64,000 nt of DNA, from NCBI RefSeq assembly GCF_000735605.1, contig NZ_JPKG01000028.1, positions 124,001 to 188,000 on the forward strand, read 5' to 3'. Made by a program: the position numbers and the translations under genes. Position 1 is the first letter of the stretch, and every line of letters begins with the position of its first letter. The notes below the pieces were generated by a model, which did no database searches, was not told where the DNA came from, and saw nothing but the letters and a program-made list of their open reading frames with translations. Shown here in pieces: positions 51,978-61,012 of the stretch. The stretch comes from Allobosea sp. LC85. Lineage in GTDB: Bacteria; Pseudomonadota; Alphaproteobacteria; Rhizobiales; Beijerinckiaceae.

Positions 51978-53429
51978 TCAGTTCGCGTAGAGATCGACGT
52001 AGTCGTGAACCGGCATGGCTTCGAGCCGCGCCTGATCGAGCGAGACATCGAAAATCTGGCGCTGGCGCTTCTCGACAAAGCGGCGCGCGAGATTGGTGCG
52101 GAATTTGGCCTCAAGCAGCGGGATGCCGTCGACGCGACGGCGCTTGTGGCCGATCGGGTACTCCACCACCAGTTCGGGCAGCACCGTCCCGTCATTCAGC
52201 GTGATCGTCATGGCGTTGGCGATCGAGCGCTTTTCCGGATCGTGATAATCGCGGGTAAAAGCAGGATCCTCGACGCATTCGATCTTGTCGCGGAGCGCGT
52301 CGATGCGCGGATCAGCGGCGATATCGTCTTCGTAGTCACCTGCGGTGAGCCGTCCGAAGATCAGCGGCACGGCGACCATGTACTGGAGGGTGTGGTCGCG
52401 GTCGGCCGGGTTATGCAGCGGCCCGCGCTTGTCGATGATCCGGATGCAGGCCTCGTGCGTGCGGACGCGGATCGAAGCGATGTCGTCGCTGCTGCGCCCG
52501 AGCTTTTGGAGATGAGCCTGCAGGGTCATCGCCGCTTCGACGGCCGTCTGCGCATGGAACTCGGCCGGATAGGAAATCTTGAACAGCACATGCTCCATGA
52601 CATAGGAGCCGTACGGTCGCTGGAACTTGAATTCCTGGCCGCGGAACGAGGCGTCGTAGAAGCCCCAGGTCTTCGCCGTCAGGACCGAGGGATAGCCCAT
52701 CTCGCCACTCCCGGCGATCAGGGCAAGCCTCACCGCGCGGCTCGTCGCATCACCGGCTGCCCAGCTCTTGCGCGAGCCGGCATTCGGTGCGTGGCGATAG
52801 GTGCGCAGAGCCTGCCCATCGACGAAGGCAAGTGACAGGGCATTGATGATCTCGTCCCGGTTTAGGCCGAGCAGCCCGGCGACCACGGCGGTAGAAGCCA
52901 CCTTGACCAGGATGACATGGTCGATCCCGACCTTGTTGAACGCGTTTTCCAACGCGAGACAGCCCTGGATCTCATGGGCCTTGATCATCGCGGTCAGCAC
53001 GTCGCGCATGGTCAGCGGCGGCCGACCGGCCGCAACTGCGGTCCGTGACAGCCAGTCGGACACAGCCAGGATGCCGCCGAGATTATCCGACGGGTGGCCC
53101 CATTCCGCCGCGAGCCAGCAATCGTTGAAATCGAGCCAACGGATCATCGTGCCGATATTGAAGGCGGCCTGGACCGGATCGAGCTGATAGGGCGTGCCGG
53201 GCACGCGCGCGCCATTTGGAACCACGGTCCCCGGTACAACCGGGCCGAGCAGCTTGGTGCAGGCGGGGTATTCCAAGGCCTCGAGCCCGCAGCCGAGCGT
53301 GTCGAGCAGGCAGTTCCGGGCGGTCTCGTATGCCAGCGAACTGTCGACACGATAGTTCAGGACATAATCGGCGATATCGACGAGCACGCCATCCGGAGCG
53401 GGGCGTTCATTGTTGTTGAATCGAGCCAT
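51978..53429 (-). CDS. prpD: 2-methylcitrate dehydratase
   Basis: This 483-residue MmgE/PrpD-family enzyme removes water from 2-methylcitrate. It follows E. coli PrpD nearly block by block: LLDTLGCGLEALEYPAC, IRWLDFNDCWLAAEWGHPSD, TYRHAPNAGSRKSWAAGDAT and THEACIRIIDKRGPLHNPAD (landmarks cut to 20 or fewer). It is the first gene of the operon, six bases ahead of prpB. The usual third gene prpC (methylcitrate synthase) is absent from the window. Confidence 0.94.
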   Translation of the reverse strand: MARFNNNERPAPDGVLVDIADYVLNYRVDSSLAYETARNCLLDTLGCGLEALEYPACTKLLGPVVPGTVVPNGARVPGTPYQLDPVQAAFNIGTMIRWLDFNDCWLAAEWGHPSDNLGGILAVSDWLSRTAVAAGRPPLTMRDVLTAMIKAHEIQGCLALENAFNKVGIDHVILVKVASTAVVAGLLGLNRDEIINALSLAFVDGQALRTYRHAPNAGSRKSWAAGDATSRAVRLALIAGSGEMGYPSVLTAKTWGFYDASFRGQEFKFQRPYGSYVMEHVLFKISYPAEFHAQTAVEAAMTLQAHLQKLGRSSDDIASIRVRTHEACIRIIDKRGPLHNPADRDHTLQYMVAVPLIFGRLTAGDYEDDIAADPRIDALRDKIECVEDPAFTRDYHDPEKRSIANAMTITLNDGTVLPELVVEYPIGHKRRRVDGIPLLEAKFRTNLARRFVEKRQRQIFDVSLDQARLEAMPVHDYVDLYAN

Positions 53430-53486
53430 GGACAGGCATTTCCTCACGCCGATCCGGCTGGTCGCCTAGCGCCGCCGGAGATTTAT

Positions 53487-53559
53487 TGTCGACATATGTT
53501 TCATATGGCCGGCTGAAAGGCAAGCTTGAGCGCCAACAAAATGAAATATTGTCGACAAT
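53487..53559. promoter_or_regulatory. Paired GntR-type operators ahead of prpD
   Basis: TGTCGACA (53487-53494) and the perfect 12-base palindrome ATTGTCGACAAT (53548-53559) share the core TTGTCGACA. FCD-type GntR regulators often bind TTGTnnACAA-like sites. The two centres are 63 bases apart, close to six helical turns, so both would face the same side of the DNA. An additional inverted repeat ATATG-TTT-CATAT sits at 53494-53506. They lie 58-130 bases upstream of prpD. Confidence 0.7.
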
Positions 53560-53725
53560 GATGGAGCGCTGCCCCGTTCCGTCTCTCCGCTGACGGTCCC
53601 TGTCCTCCTCCACATCACCAGGCACGGTGCTCCAAACCGACCTTGGGAAGCCGGCGCAAGATTCAGGAAAATCTGGGGAATCCGAGCAGGGTGCAGCCAC
53701 AACGATTGTGACTGCACCGAAGCCC

Positions 53726-54430
53726 TCAGGGCCGTTTCGGAATATCGAGCCCGCGCTGGACGGCGGGACGCGCAAGCCCGCGCTCCAGCCAGGCCGGCAC
53801 GTGCTTCAGGCTGGCATAATCGACAAGTTCGCCCGCGCCATAGAATCCAACCAGGTTGCGGACCCAGCCGAGCAGGGAGATGTCGGCGATGGTGTACGCA
53901 TCGCCCATGATCCAGTCGCGACCGGCGAGACGCGTCTCGAGCACGCCGAGCAAACGCTTGCTCTCGGCCGCGTAGCGGTCACGCGGACGCTTGTCCTCGT
54001 ATTCGCGCCCGGCGAACTTATGGAAGAATCCGAGCTGACCGAACATCGGCCCGACTGCGGCCATCTGGAAGAACACCCACTGGATGGTCTCGTAGCGCTC
54101 CGCCAGATCGGACGGCAGGAACTTGCCCGCCTTCTCCGCGAGATAGATCAGGATCGCTCCTGACTCGAACAGGCCGATCGGCTTGCCGCCGGGGCCGTTA
54201 GGATCGATGATCGCGGGAACCTTGCCGTTCGGGTTGAGGGACAGGAATTCCGCAGTCCAGGTCTCGTTCTGCCCGATATTGATCGTATGCGGCTCATAGG
54301 GCAGTCCGGTCTCCTCCAGCATGATCGAGACCTTCACGCCATTCGGCGTCGGCAACGAGTAGAGCTGGATGCGGTCGGGATGCTGGGCTGGCCAGCGCTG
54401 GGTGATCGGGAAGGCGGAAAGATCGGACAT
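53726..54430 (-). CDS. Glutathione S-transferase family protein (YghU/YfcG-like)
   Basis: This 234-residue protein has a thioredoxin-like N-terminal domain with IQLYSLPTPNGVKVSIMLEE and LNPNGKVPAIIDP, then FESGAILIYLAEKAGKFLP, and a helical C-terminal domain with DAYTIADISLLGWV. It resembles the disulfide-bond oxidoreductases YghU and YfcG, which use glutathione. The start at 54430 has GGAG ahead of it. It is a single gene between the prp region and the fnrN locus. Confidence 0.9.
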   Translation of the reverse strand: MSDLSAFPITQRWPAQHPDRIQLYSLPTPNGVKVSIMLEETGLPYEPHTINIGQNETWTAEFLSLNPNGKVPAIIDPNGPGGKPIGLFESGAILIYLAEKAGKFLPSDLAERYETIQWVFFQMAAVGPMFGQLGFFHKFAGREYEDKRPRDRYAAESKRLLGVLETRLAGRDWIMGDAYTIADISLLGWVRNLVGFYGAGELVDYASLKHVPAWLERGLARPAVQRGLDIPKRP

Positions 54431-54537
54431 CCAGGGCTCCAAAGGCTCGAATCAGGCACCTGGGAACGGATTCTCCCGCGGCGCTGGGCGATCTTACCCA
54501 GTTTCACCCCTCACCACTGCGACGATCTCGTGAGCTG

Positions 54538-54984
54538 TTACCAGGTCCGTCCCCGCATCCTGACCCGTTCGAGCGCAAAGCCGCGCTGTTCCATGGCCAC
54601 CTGGTCCTGCGCCCAGACCGCCGAGGGCTCGAGCTCGAGCGCAATCGCGGGAAGATTGAGATCGCCGGCGAGAGTATTGGCGAAGCGCATCAGGGCATCG
54701 ATCAGGACGGTCCCGGGCAGGCGCACCGAGGCCAGTTCGGAGACATTGAGCGTCGCCTCCCGCGAGAGCGGCTGGGCAACCTCATAGGCAAAGATCCCGT
54801 GGATGCAGCGACGCCGGTCATAAAGTGCAATCAGGCCGCGCTCCTGGCCTGTCTCCTTCTCGTAGCGGCGTAGGTAAGTCGCCCAGTCACTGATGCTGAG
54901 GCCCGGATTCGCCATCGCCATCAATGCATAGGCTGCCTGTGCCTGCTGCGATGTGACGCGTACCGCCTCGAAAATATCTTCCAT
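54538..54984 (-). CDS. Hypothetical protein, possibly GNAT-like, FNR-linked
   Basis: This 148-residue protein has no motif I can name. Its middle (GLIALYDRRRCIHGIFAYEV) and C-terminal half (LIDALMRFANTLAGDLNLPAIALEL) are compatible with an acetyltransferase-like fold, but I cannot confirm the acetyl-CoA motif. The ATG at 54984 is chosen since the longer open frame begins with TTG inside the FNR box. It is divergent from fnrN and shares its regulatory region, so oxygen-dependent expression is likely. Confidence 0.6.
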   Translation of the reverse strand: MEDIFEAVRVTSQQAQAAYALMAMANPGLSISDWATYLRRYEKETGQERGLIALYDRRRCIHGIFAYEVAQPLSREATLNVSELASVRLPGTVLIDALMRFANTLAGDLNLPAIALELEPSAVWAQDQVAMEQRGFALERVRMRGRTW

Positions 54985-55045
54985 TACGATTGCCGAACTG
55001 CTGAGCGGAGATATGTCAGCAGAGTTGAACACATGATCTTCTGCA

Positions 55046-55059
55046 TTGATGCAGATCAA
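55046..55059. promoter_or_regulatory. FNR/FixK-type box between fnrN and the divergent gene
   Basis: TTGAT-GCAG-ATCAA is a perfect FNR consensus palindrome, 28 bases before the fnrN start. It is the exact reverse complement of the box ahead of ccoN. It may serve autoregulation of fnrN and control the divergent hypothetical gene. Confidence 0.88.
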
Positions 55060-55087
55060 GGAGCGCCCTCGCCCTTCCGGCTAGGGT

Positions 55088-55864
55088 TTGAATGACTGGG
55101 AACAAGGTGTGATGCTCCCTTGTTCACGGAGGTACGAACGCGTGGACTGCCAGCAGGCCGCTTGCGGCAACGATTCAAGACGGGACAGCGGATGCCTTGC
55201 CTGCAAGGTCCGCCTCGCGAGCGTGTGCGCGTCGCTATCCGTCGAGGAACTCGAGGAACTCAACGCCCTCTCCCACCACACCGCGTTCGATGCCAAGGAA
55301 ACGCTCTTCGTTCAGGACCATCCCGCCCATTCGGTCTACAACATCGTCGAAGGCATGGTGCGGCTCTACAAGCTGCTGCCGGATGGACGCCGGCAGATCA
55401 TCGGCTTTGCCCTGCCAGGCGACTTCCTCGGATTGGCGATGCGCGATGCCTTCGGCTTCTCTGCCGACGCGGTCGACTCGGTGTCGGCCTGCGCCTTCTC
55501 GCGTTCGGCCTATGCCTCGCTGGTCAATGCCAAGCCGCATCTGCTGCGTCGCCTGCATGAATTCGCCACCCATGAACTCACGCTGGCCCAGGAGCAGATG
55601 ATGCTGCTCGGCCGCCGCAGTGCAGAGGAGCGGGTGATCTGCTTCCTGCTGACCATGCGCGACCGCTGGGCCAAGCTCGGCAAGCCGTCAGTGACGGTGC
55701 CGCTGCCGATGAGCCGCCAGGACATCGCGGATTTCCTCGGCCTGACGATCGAAACGGTGAGTCGCACCTTGACCAAGCTCACCAAGGACAAGACGATCCT
55801 GATCGTGCCGGATGGCGTGCGCCTGCTCAACACCGACCATATGGAATTGGTCGCAGCTGCCTGA
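55088..55864 (+). CDS. fnrN: Crp/Fnr family oxygen-sensing regulator
   Basis: This 258-residue protein has the FnrN-type cysteine pattern C36-x2-C39-x7-C47 plus a central Cys135, which would hold an oxygen-labile 4Fe-4S cluster. A cyclic-nucleotide-like domain spans about 55-170. The helix-turn-helix at about 208-232 (SRQDIADFLGLTIETVSRTL) has the ExxSR contact set that reads TTGAT. The start could also be the ATG at 55112. It sits directly upstream of cco and should activate it when oxygen is low. Two further cysteines (21 and 26) precede the cluster. Confidence 0.92.
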   Translation: MNDWEQGVMLPCSRRYERVDCQQAACGNDSRRDSGCLACKVRLASVCASLSVEELEELNALSHHTAFDAKETLFVQDHPAHSVYNIVEGMVRLYKLLPDGRRQIIGFALPGDFLGLAMRDAFGFSADAVDSVSACAFSRSAYASLVNAKPHLLRRLHEFATHELTLAQEQMMLLGRRSAEERVICFLLTMRDRWAKLGKPSVTVPLPMSRQDIADFLGLTIETVSRTLTKLTKDKTILIVPDGVRLLNTDHMELVAAA

Positions 55865-55884
55865 TCGCGGCTCGCGCAGTCTGC

Positions 55885-55910
55885 AGGGCGCCGTTCAACC
55901 GGCGCCCTTT
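55885..55910 (+). terminator. Intrinsic terminator after fnrN
   Basis: AGGGCGCC and GGCGCCCT form an 8-base perfect stem with an 8-base loop, followed by TTT. It lies 21 bases after the fnrN stop and separates it from the cco transcript. Confidence 0.8.
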
Positions 55911-55951
55911 CTGATTCTGCAGTGCAGCAAAGGATCCTTCCTCAGGTCGCG

Positions 55952-55965
55952 TTGATCTGCATCAA
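55952..55965. promoter_or_regulatory. FNR/FixK-type box ahead of ccoN
   Basis: TTGAT-CTGC-ATCAA is a perfect FNR consensus palindrome centred about 80 bases before the ccoN start. The distance fits a class II promoter with a start near 56000. It matches the box near fnrN exactly on the other strand. Confidence 0.9.
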
Positions 55966-56038
55966 GGCCCGTCCCATTCCGCTTCGCTAACGCTCTCGAT
56001 TGGCAGCATTGATGCGCTGCAGCAAACGAGGGCTGGCC

Positions 56039-57706
56039 ATGGCGGCGACAGGGTATCCGATCAGGCGCGCGACGACGGGAGAAATAGGAGGCCTCGTATT
56101 GGCGGCCGGCTGCGTGCTGCCGCTGATCATCATCGCCGCCCTGACACCCGATCCCGCCTATGCCTTCCAGATCAGCCTCGCAGCGGTCGCCTCGCTCGTC
56201 GCGGTGTTCCTGATCGGCAACCGCTGCTTCAGCCCGGCGCCGAGCCCCGCGCCGCAAGAGATCGACGGCAAGCCGAACTACAATATGGATCCGGTCAAGT
56301 TCGCGACCGTGGCCGCAATGGTCTGGGGCATCGCCGGGTTCACCGTCGGCCTGATCATCGCGCTTCAGCTCGCCTTCCCCGACCTGAATTTCGACCTGCC
56401 CTGGACGAATTTCGGACGGATGCGCCCGCTTCACACCTCGGCGGTGATCTTCGCCTTCGGCGGCAACGTGCTGATCGGCACGTCGTTCTACGTCGTGCAG
56501 CGCACCTCGCGGGCGCGACTGGCCGGCGACATCGCGCCGTGGTTCGTCGTCCTCGGCTACAACTTCTTCATCCTGCTCGCCGGCACTGGCTACCTGCTCG
56601 GCATCACTCAAGGCAAGGAATACGCCGAGCCCGAATGGTATGCCGATCTCTGGCTGACCCTCGTCTGGGTGGTTTACCTGCTGGTGTTCCTCGCGACCTT
56701 GGCCAAGCGCAAGGAGCCGCACATCTATGTGGCGAACTGGTTCTATCTCGGCTTCATCCTGACGATCGCCGTCCTGCATATCGGCAATAATCTGGCGCTG
56801 CCGGTCTCGATCCTCTCCCCGAAATCCTATGTCGTCTGGTCGGGCGTCCAGGATGCGATGTTCCAGTGGTGGTACGGCCATAACGCGGTCGGCTTCTTCC
56901 TCACTGCCGGCTTCCTTGCGATCGTGTACTACTTCGTGCCGAAGCGTGCCGATCGGCCGGTCTACAGCTACCGTCTCTCGATCATCCATTTCTGGGCGCT
57001 GATCTTCCTCTACATCTGGGCCGGCCCGCACCACCTGCACTACACCGCCCTGCCCGACTGGGCGCAGACGCTGGGCATGACCTTCTCGATCATGCTCTGG
57101 ATGCCGTCCTGGGGCGGCATGATCAACGGGCTGATGACGCTGTCCGGCGCCTGGGACAAGCTGCGTACCGACCCCGTGCTGCGCATGATGGTGGTCTCGC
57201 TCGCCTTCTACGGCATGTCGACCTTCGAAGGTCCGCTGATGTCGATCAAGGCGGTGAACTCGCTCTCGCACTACACCGACTGGACAATCGGGCATGTCCA
57301 TTCCGGCGCGCTTGGCTGGGTCGCCTATATTTCCTTTGGTGCGATCTATTGCCTCGTGCCGTGGCTCTGGAACCGACGCGAGCTGTATTCGCTGAAGCTC
57401 GTCAACTGGCACTTCTGGATCTCGACGCTCGGAATCGTCTTCTACATCTCGGCGATGTGGGTCTCCGGCATCATGCAGGGCTTGATGTGGCGCGCCTACA
57501 CCTCGCTCGGCTTCCTCGAATACTCCTTCATCGAAACCGTGGCTGCGATGAAGCCCTACTACGTCATCAGAGCGCTGGGCGGCGGGCTCTTCCTGACCGG
57601 GGCGCTGATCATGGCTTTCAATCTCTGGATGACGGTCAGGCACGGCACGGTCGACGCCCCGAGCGATGACCATGCGCTGCAGCCGCAGCTCGTCCCCGCG
57701 CAGTGA
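56039..57706 (+). CDS. ccoN: Cytochrome cbb3 oxidase subunit I
   Basis: This 555-residue catalytic subunit reduces oxygen to water at a heme b3-CuB site. About 12-13 membrane spans are visible. Ligand motifs include [32 protein letters not shown], the CuB pair in [13 protein letters not shown] and the heme histidines in [14 protein letters not shown]. The N-terminus (about 1-100) has two extra spans. The start at 56039 has GAGGG ahead of it. It heads ccoNOQP behind an FNR box. Confidence 0.96.
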   Translation: MAATGYPIRRATTGEIGGLVLAAGCVLPLIIIAALTPDPAYAFQISLAAVASLVAVFLIGNRCFSPAPSPAPQEIDGKPNYNMDPVKFATVAAMVWGIAGFTVGLIIALQLAFPDLNFDLPWTNFGRMRPLHTSAVIFAFGGNVLIGTSFYVVQRTSRARLAGDIAPWFVVLGYNFFILLAGTGYLLGITQGKEYAEPEWYADLWLTLVWVVYLLVFLATLAKRKEPHIYVANWFYLGFILTIAVLHIGNNLALPVSILSPKSYVVWSGVQDAMFQWWYGHNAVGFFLTAGFLAIVYYFVPKRADRPVYSYRLSIIHFWALIFLYIWAGPHHLHYTALPDWAQTLGMTFSIMLWMPSWGGMINGLMTLSGAWDKLRTDPVLRMMVVSLAFYGMSTFEGPLMSIKAVNSLSHYTDWTIGHVHSGALGWVAYISFGAIYCLVPWLWNRRELYSLKLVNWHFWISTLGIVFYISAMWVSGIMQGLMWRAYTSLGFLEYSFIETVAAMKPYYVIRALGGGLFLTGALIMAFNLWMTVRHGTVDAPSDDHALQPQLVPAQ

Positions 57707-57717
57707 GGAACGCTCAG

Positions 57718-58482
57718 ATGTCGAGCATTGAAAAACCGGCTCCGCGCAAGTCGCTCTGGCTCAAGCACAAGATCTTCGAGACCAACTCGATCATCCTGGT
57801 CATCGGCGTGCTGCTGGTGATCTCGGTCGGCGGTCTCGTCGAGATCGCGCCGCTCTTCTACCTGCGCAACACGATCGAGAAGGTTGAAGGCATGCGGCCC
57901 TATACGCCGCTGGAACTCGCCGGCCGCGCCATTTATGTCCGCGAGGGCTGCTACAACTGCCACAGCCAGATGATCCGGCCGCTGCGCGACGAGATCGAGC
58001 GCTACGGGCCCTATTCGCTGGCTGCCGAGAGCATGTACGACAAGCCCTTCCAGTGGGGCTCGAAGCGGACCGGCCCGGACCTCGCCCGCGTCGGCGGCAA
58101 GTATTCCGACGAATGGCAGCTCGGCCATCTCAACCAGCCGCGCGCGCTGGTGCCGCAGTCGATCATGCCCGGCTACCCCTTCCTGGCGAAGACCGAGCTT
58201 CGTTTTGGTGACATCGCCGATCATCTGCGTGCCAATCGCGGTGGCGGCGTGCCCTATAGCGACGAGATGATCGCGCAGGCTGCGAGCGATCTCGAGGCCC
58301 AGGCCACTCCCGACCACCCGAAGGCCGCCGAACTCGAAGCGCGCTATCCCAAGGTTCAGATCCGCGATTTCGACGGCGATCCCAAGCGGATCACCGAAGC
58401 CGATGCGCTGATTGCCTACCTGCAGGTCCTCGGCACGCTCGTCGACTTCAAGCTCTACGACACCAAGGCCAACATCCGTTGA
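57718..58482 (+). CDS. ccoO: Cytochrome cbb3 oxidase subunit II
   Basis: This 254-residue membrane-anchored mono-heme cytochrome c has one N-terminal span (about 22-45), then the heme site CYNCH (Cys78, Cys81, His82), and GYPFL as part of the distal methionine region. It passes electrons from CcoP to CcoN. GAGGAA lies ahead of the ATG, 11 bases after ccoN. Confidence 0.96.
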   Translation: MSSIEKPAPRKSLWLKHKIFETNSIILVIGVLLVISVGGLVEIAPLFYLRNTIEKVEGMRPYTPLELAGRAIYVREGCYNCHSQMIRPLRDEIERYGPYSLAAESMYDKPFQWGSKRTGPDLARVGGKYSDEWQLGHLNQPRALVPQSIMPGYPFLAKTELRFGDIADHLRANRGGGVPYSDEMIAQAASDLEAQATPDHPKAAELEARYPKVQIRDFDGDPKRITEADALIAYLQVLGTLVDFKLYDTKANIR

Positions 58483-58493
58483 GCGAGGACACC

Positions 58494-58649
58494 ATGGATT
58501 CGACCTACCATTGGCTCGCGGGCTTCGCCCAATCCGCTGGCCTTCTCTACTTCGTCGGCACCTTCCTGGCCATTTGCCTCTACGCACTCTGGCCGAGCAA
58601 CCGCGCGCGCTTCGATGAGGCCGCCCGCACTCCCCTGCGGGAGGACTGA
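58494..58649 (+). CDS. ccoQ: Cytochrome cbb3 oxidase subunit IV
   Basis: This 51-residue protein has one membrane span (about 14-34, GLLYFVGTFLAICLYALW) and a charged tail ending TPLRED. It lies exactly between ccoO and ccoP. CcoQ stabilises the assembled oxidase. It is too short for many gene finders; the GCGAGGAC ribosome region and position support it. Confidence 0.92.
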   Translation: MDSTYHWLAGFAQSAGLLYFVGTFLAICLYALWPSNRARFDEAARTPLRED

Positions 58650-58652
58650 GCC

Positions 58653-59540
58653 ATGAACAAGCATCACGACCCTGCCTCGGAATCCGATGTCGCCACCGGC
58701 CAGTCGACCACCGGTCACGAGTGGGACGGCATCCGCGAGCTCAACACGCCGCTGCCGCGCTGGTGGCTCGGCATCTTCTACGCCACGATCATCTGGTCGG
58801 TCGGCTACTGGGTCATCTATCCGGCCTGGCCGCTGCTGACCGACGCGACCAGGGGTGTCATCGGCTACGCTTCGCGACAGGAGATCGAGGACGATCTCGC
58901 GATCATGCGCAAGGATCGCGCCGCGCTGGCCAGCGGCCTCGCCGACGCTTCGCTCGAGCAGATCAAGGCCGACCCCGCCCTGTTTCGCGTCGCAATGGCA
59001 CAGGGCAAGGCCGCTTTCGGCGACAATTGCGCCGCCTGCCATGGCGTCGGCGGCAGCGGCGCCAAGGGCTATCCCAACCTGAACGATGACGAGTGGCTCT
59101 GGGGCGGCTCGCTTGCCGCGATCCAGACCACGCTGCAGCACGGTATCCGCGTCGCCGGCAACAACGACACCCGCGTCAGCCAGATGCCGGCCTTCGGACG
59201 CGACGGCATGCTGAAGAAGGAGGAGGTCAGTGCGGTCGCCAACCATCTGCGCGAGCTGGCCGGCCTGTCGACGGCCCCCAAGGCTGATCTTGCACTCGGC
59301 CGCAAGGTCTTCGCCGACAATTGCGCCGCCTGCCACGGGCCTGCCGGAAAGGGCAACCAGGAGCTCGGCGCACCGGACCTGACCGACGCCATCTCGCTCT
59401 ACGGCATGGATCTGGCGTCCCTGACCGAGACCATCACCAACAGCCGCAACGGCGTCATGCCCGCCTGGGGCCAGCGTCTCGACCCGACCACGATCAAGGC
59501 GCTGACCGTCTATGTCCACTCGCTCGGCGGAGGCCAATGA
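58653..59540 (+). CDS. ccoP: Cytochrome cbb3 oxidase subunit III (di-heme)
   Basis: This 295-residue protein has one N-terminal membrane span (about 38-58) and two cytochrome c domains. Heme sites are CAACH at Cys126-His130 and CAACH at Cys224-His228. It accepts electrons from the cytochrome bc1 pathway and passes them to CcoO. It begins three bases after ccoQ and is followed at one base by ccoG. Confidence 0.96.
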   Translation: MNKHHDPASESDVATGQSTTGHEWDGIRELNTPLPRWWLGIFYATIIWSVGYWVIYPAWPLLTDATRGVIGYASRQEIEDDLAIMRKDRAALASGLADASLEQIKADPALFRVAMAQGKAAFGDNCAACHGVGGSGAKGYPNLNDDEWLWGGSLAAIQTTLQHGIRVAGNNDTRVSQMPAFGRDGMLKKEEVSAVANHLRELAGLSTAPKADLALGRKVFADNCAACHGPAGKGNQELGAPDLTDAISLYGMDLASLTETITNSRNGVMPAWGQRLDPTTIKALTVYVHSLGGGQ

Positions 59541-59541
59541 C

Positions 59542-60978
59542 ATGGCACTCGCGGAAAGCGAAGACGCTCCGCTCTTCGCGCCGTCGAAGAAGGTTTATCC
59601 GCAAAGCGTGTCGGGCTCGTTCCGACGCATCAAGTGGGTCATCCTCGTCCTCTGCCTCGGCATCTACTACCTCCTGCCCTTCCTGCGGTGGGACCGCGGC
59701 CCCAATCTGCCGAACCAGGCAGTGCTCGCCGACATCGCCAATAACCGTTTCTATTTCTTCTTCATCGAGATCTGGCCGCAGGAGGTCTACTACTTCACCG
59801 GCCTGCTGATCCTGGCCGCCTTCTTCCTGTTCCTGATGAATGCGGTCGCCGGCCGGGTCTGGTGCGGTTATCTCTGCCCGCAGACGGTCTGGACCGACCT
59901 CTTCCTCGCCGTCGAACGCGCCTTCGAGGGCGACCGGCGCGAACGGATGAAGCGCGACGAGGGTCCCTGGACAGCCGACAAACTCGCCCGGAAGACCGGC
60001 AAGCACCTGGTCTGGCTCGTGATCGCCTGGTGGACCGGCGGCGCCTGGGTGCTTTATTTCGCGGATGCCCCGACCCTGGTGCGGGAACTCGCAACCTTCA
60101 CCGCGCCGCTCTCGGCCTATGCCTGGATCGGCATCCTGACCTTCACCACCTATGCGCTCGCCGGGATCATGCGCGAGCAGGTCTGCACCTTCATGTGCCC
60201 CTGGCCGCGCATCCAGGCGGCACTGACCGACGACGACGCCCTCAACGTCACCTATCGCTATGATCGCGGCGATCCGCGCGTCTCGGTCAAGCAGGCCACG
60301 CGCCTGCGTGCCGCCAACGAGCCGGCCGGTGATTGCATCGACTGCTTCCAGTGCGTTGCCGTCTGCCCGACGGGCATCGACATCCGCGACGGCTCGCAGA
60401 TGGACTGCATCCAGTGCGGCCTGTGCATCGATGCCTGCGACACGGTCATGCTCAAGATCAGCCGCCCGACGGGGTTGATCGCCTACGACACCGACGACAA
60501 CGTCAAGCGGCGGATCGCCGGCCAGAAGCCGGTCTATCGCCTGATCCGCGCCCGCACCCTGATCTACACCGCGCTGATCGGGCTTGTGGGCGGCGCCATG
60601 ATCTACCAGCTCGCGACCCGCAGCACGGCAGGCATCTCGGTGCTGCACGAGCGTACGCCGCTCTTCGTGACGCTCAGCGACGGCTCGACCCGCAACGCCT
60701 ACACCATCCGCCTGTTGAACAAGCGCCCGGACTCCCGCCCCTTCGCGCTCACCGTCGCCGGCCCGCCCGGCATCCGGGTCGAGACCGTCGGAACCCAGGC
60801 GACAGCCGATCTTCGTCCGATCATCACGGTCGAGCCCGATTCCTCGCGCGAGATCCGCGCGCTGGTCACGGTGCCGGCGGGCATTCCTCTCGATAAATCC
60901 CAGACGATCACCTTCACCGCCTCCGACCTGTTCGCCGGCGAGGTCGTGACCGCGCGGGATCATTTCATCGCACCCTAG
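59542..60978 (+). CDS. ccoG: Cytochrome c oxidase accessory protein, FixG/RdxA
   Basis: This 478-residue membrane protein has about five spans, a CGYLCPQTVW segment near residue 107 and two 4Fe-4S ferredoxin motifs (CIDCFQCVAVCP and CIQCGLCIDACD near residues 270-300). It has been linked to cupric reduction and copper delivery to cbb3 oxidase. The C-terminal 130 residues form an Ig-like periplasmic domain. The ATG overlaps the ccoP tail region by position only. Confidence 0.95.
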   Translation: MALAESEDAPLFAPSKKVYPQSVSGSFRRIKWVILVLCLGIYYLLPFLRWDRGPNLPNQAVLADIANNRFYFFFIEIWPQEVYYFTGLLILAAFFLFLMNAVAGRVWCGYLCPQTVWTDLFLAVERAFEGDRRERMKRDEGPWTADKLARKTGKHLVWLVIAWWTGGAWVLYFADAPTLVRELATFTAPLSAYAWIGILTFTTYALAGIMREQVCTFMCPWPRIQAALTDDDALNVTYRYDRGDPRVSVKQATRLRAANEPAGDCIDCFQCVAVCPTGIDIRDGSQMDCIQCGLCIDACDTVMLKISRPTGLIAYDTDDNVKRRIAGQKPVYRLIRARTLIYTALIGLVGGAMIYQLATRSTAGISVLHERTPLFVTLSDGSTRNAYTIRLLNKRPDSRPFALTVAGPPGIRVETVGTQATADLRPIITVEPDSSREIRALVTVPAGIPLDKSQTITFTASDLFAGEVVTARDHFIAP

Positions 60979-61012
60979 AGAACGCATCGTGACCTGTTGC
61001 GGAGGCTTCATC

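Noticed and set aside
55895..57673. Minus-strand open frame of 592 codons opposite ccoN
   Set aside because: ccoN is certain; the antisense translation is rich in charged repeats with no domain.
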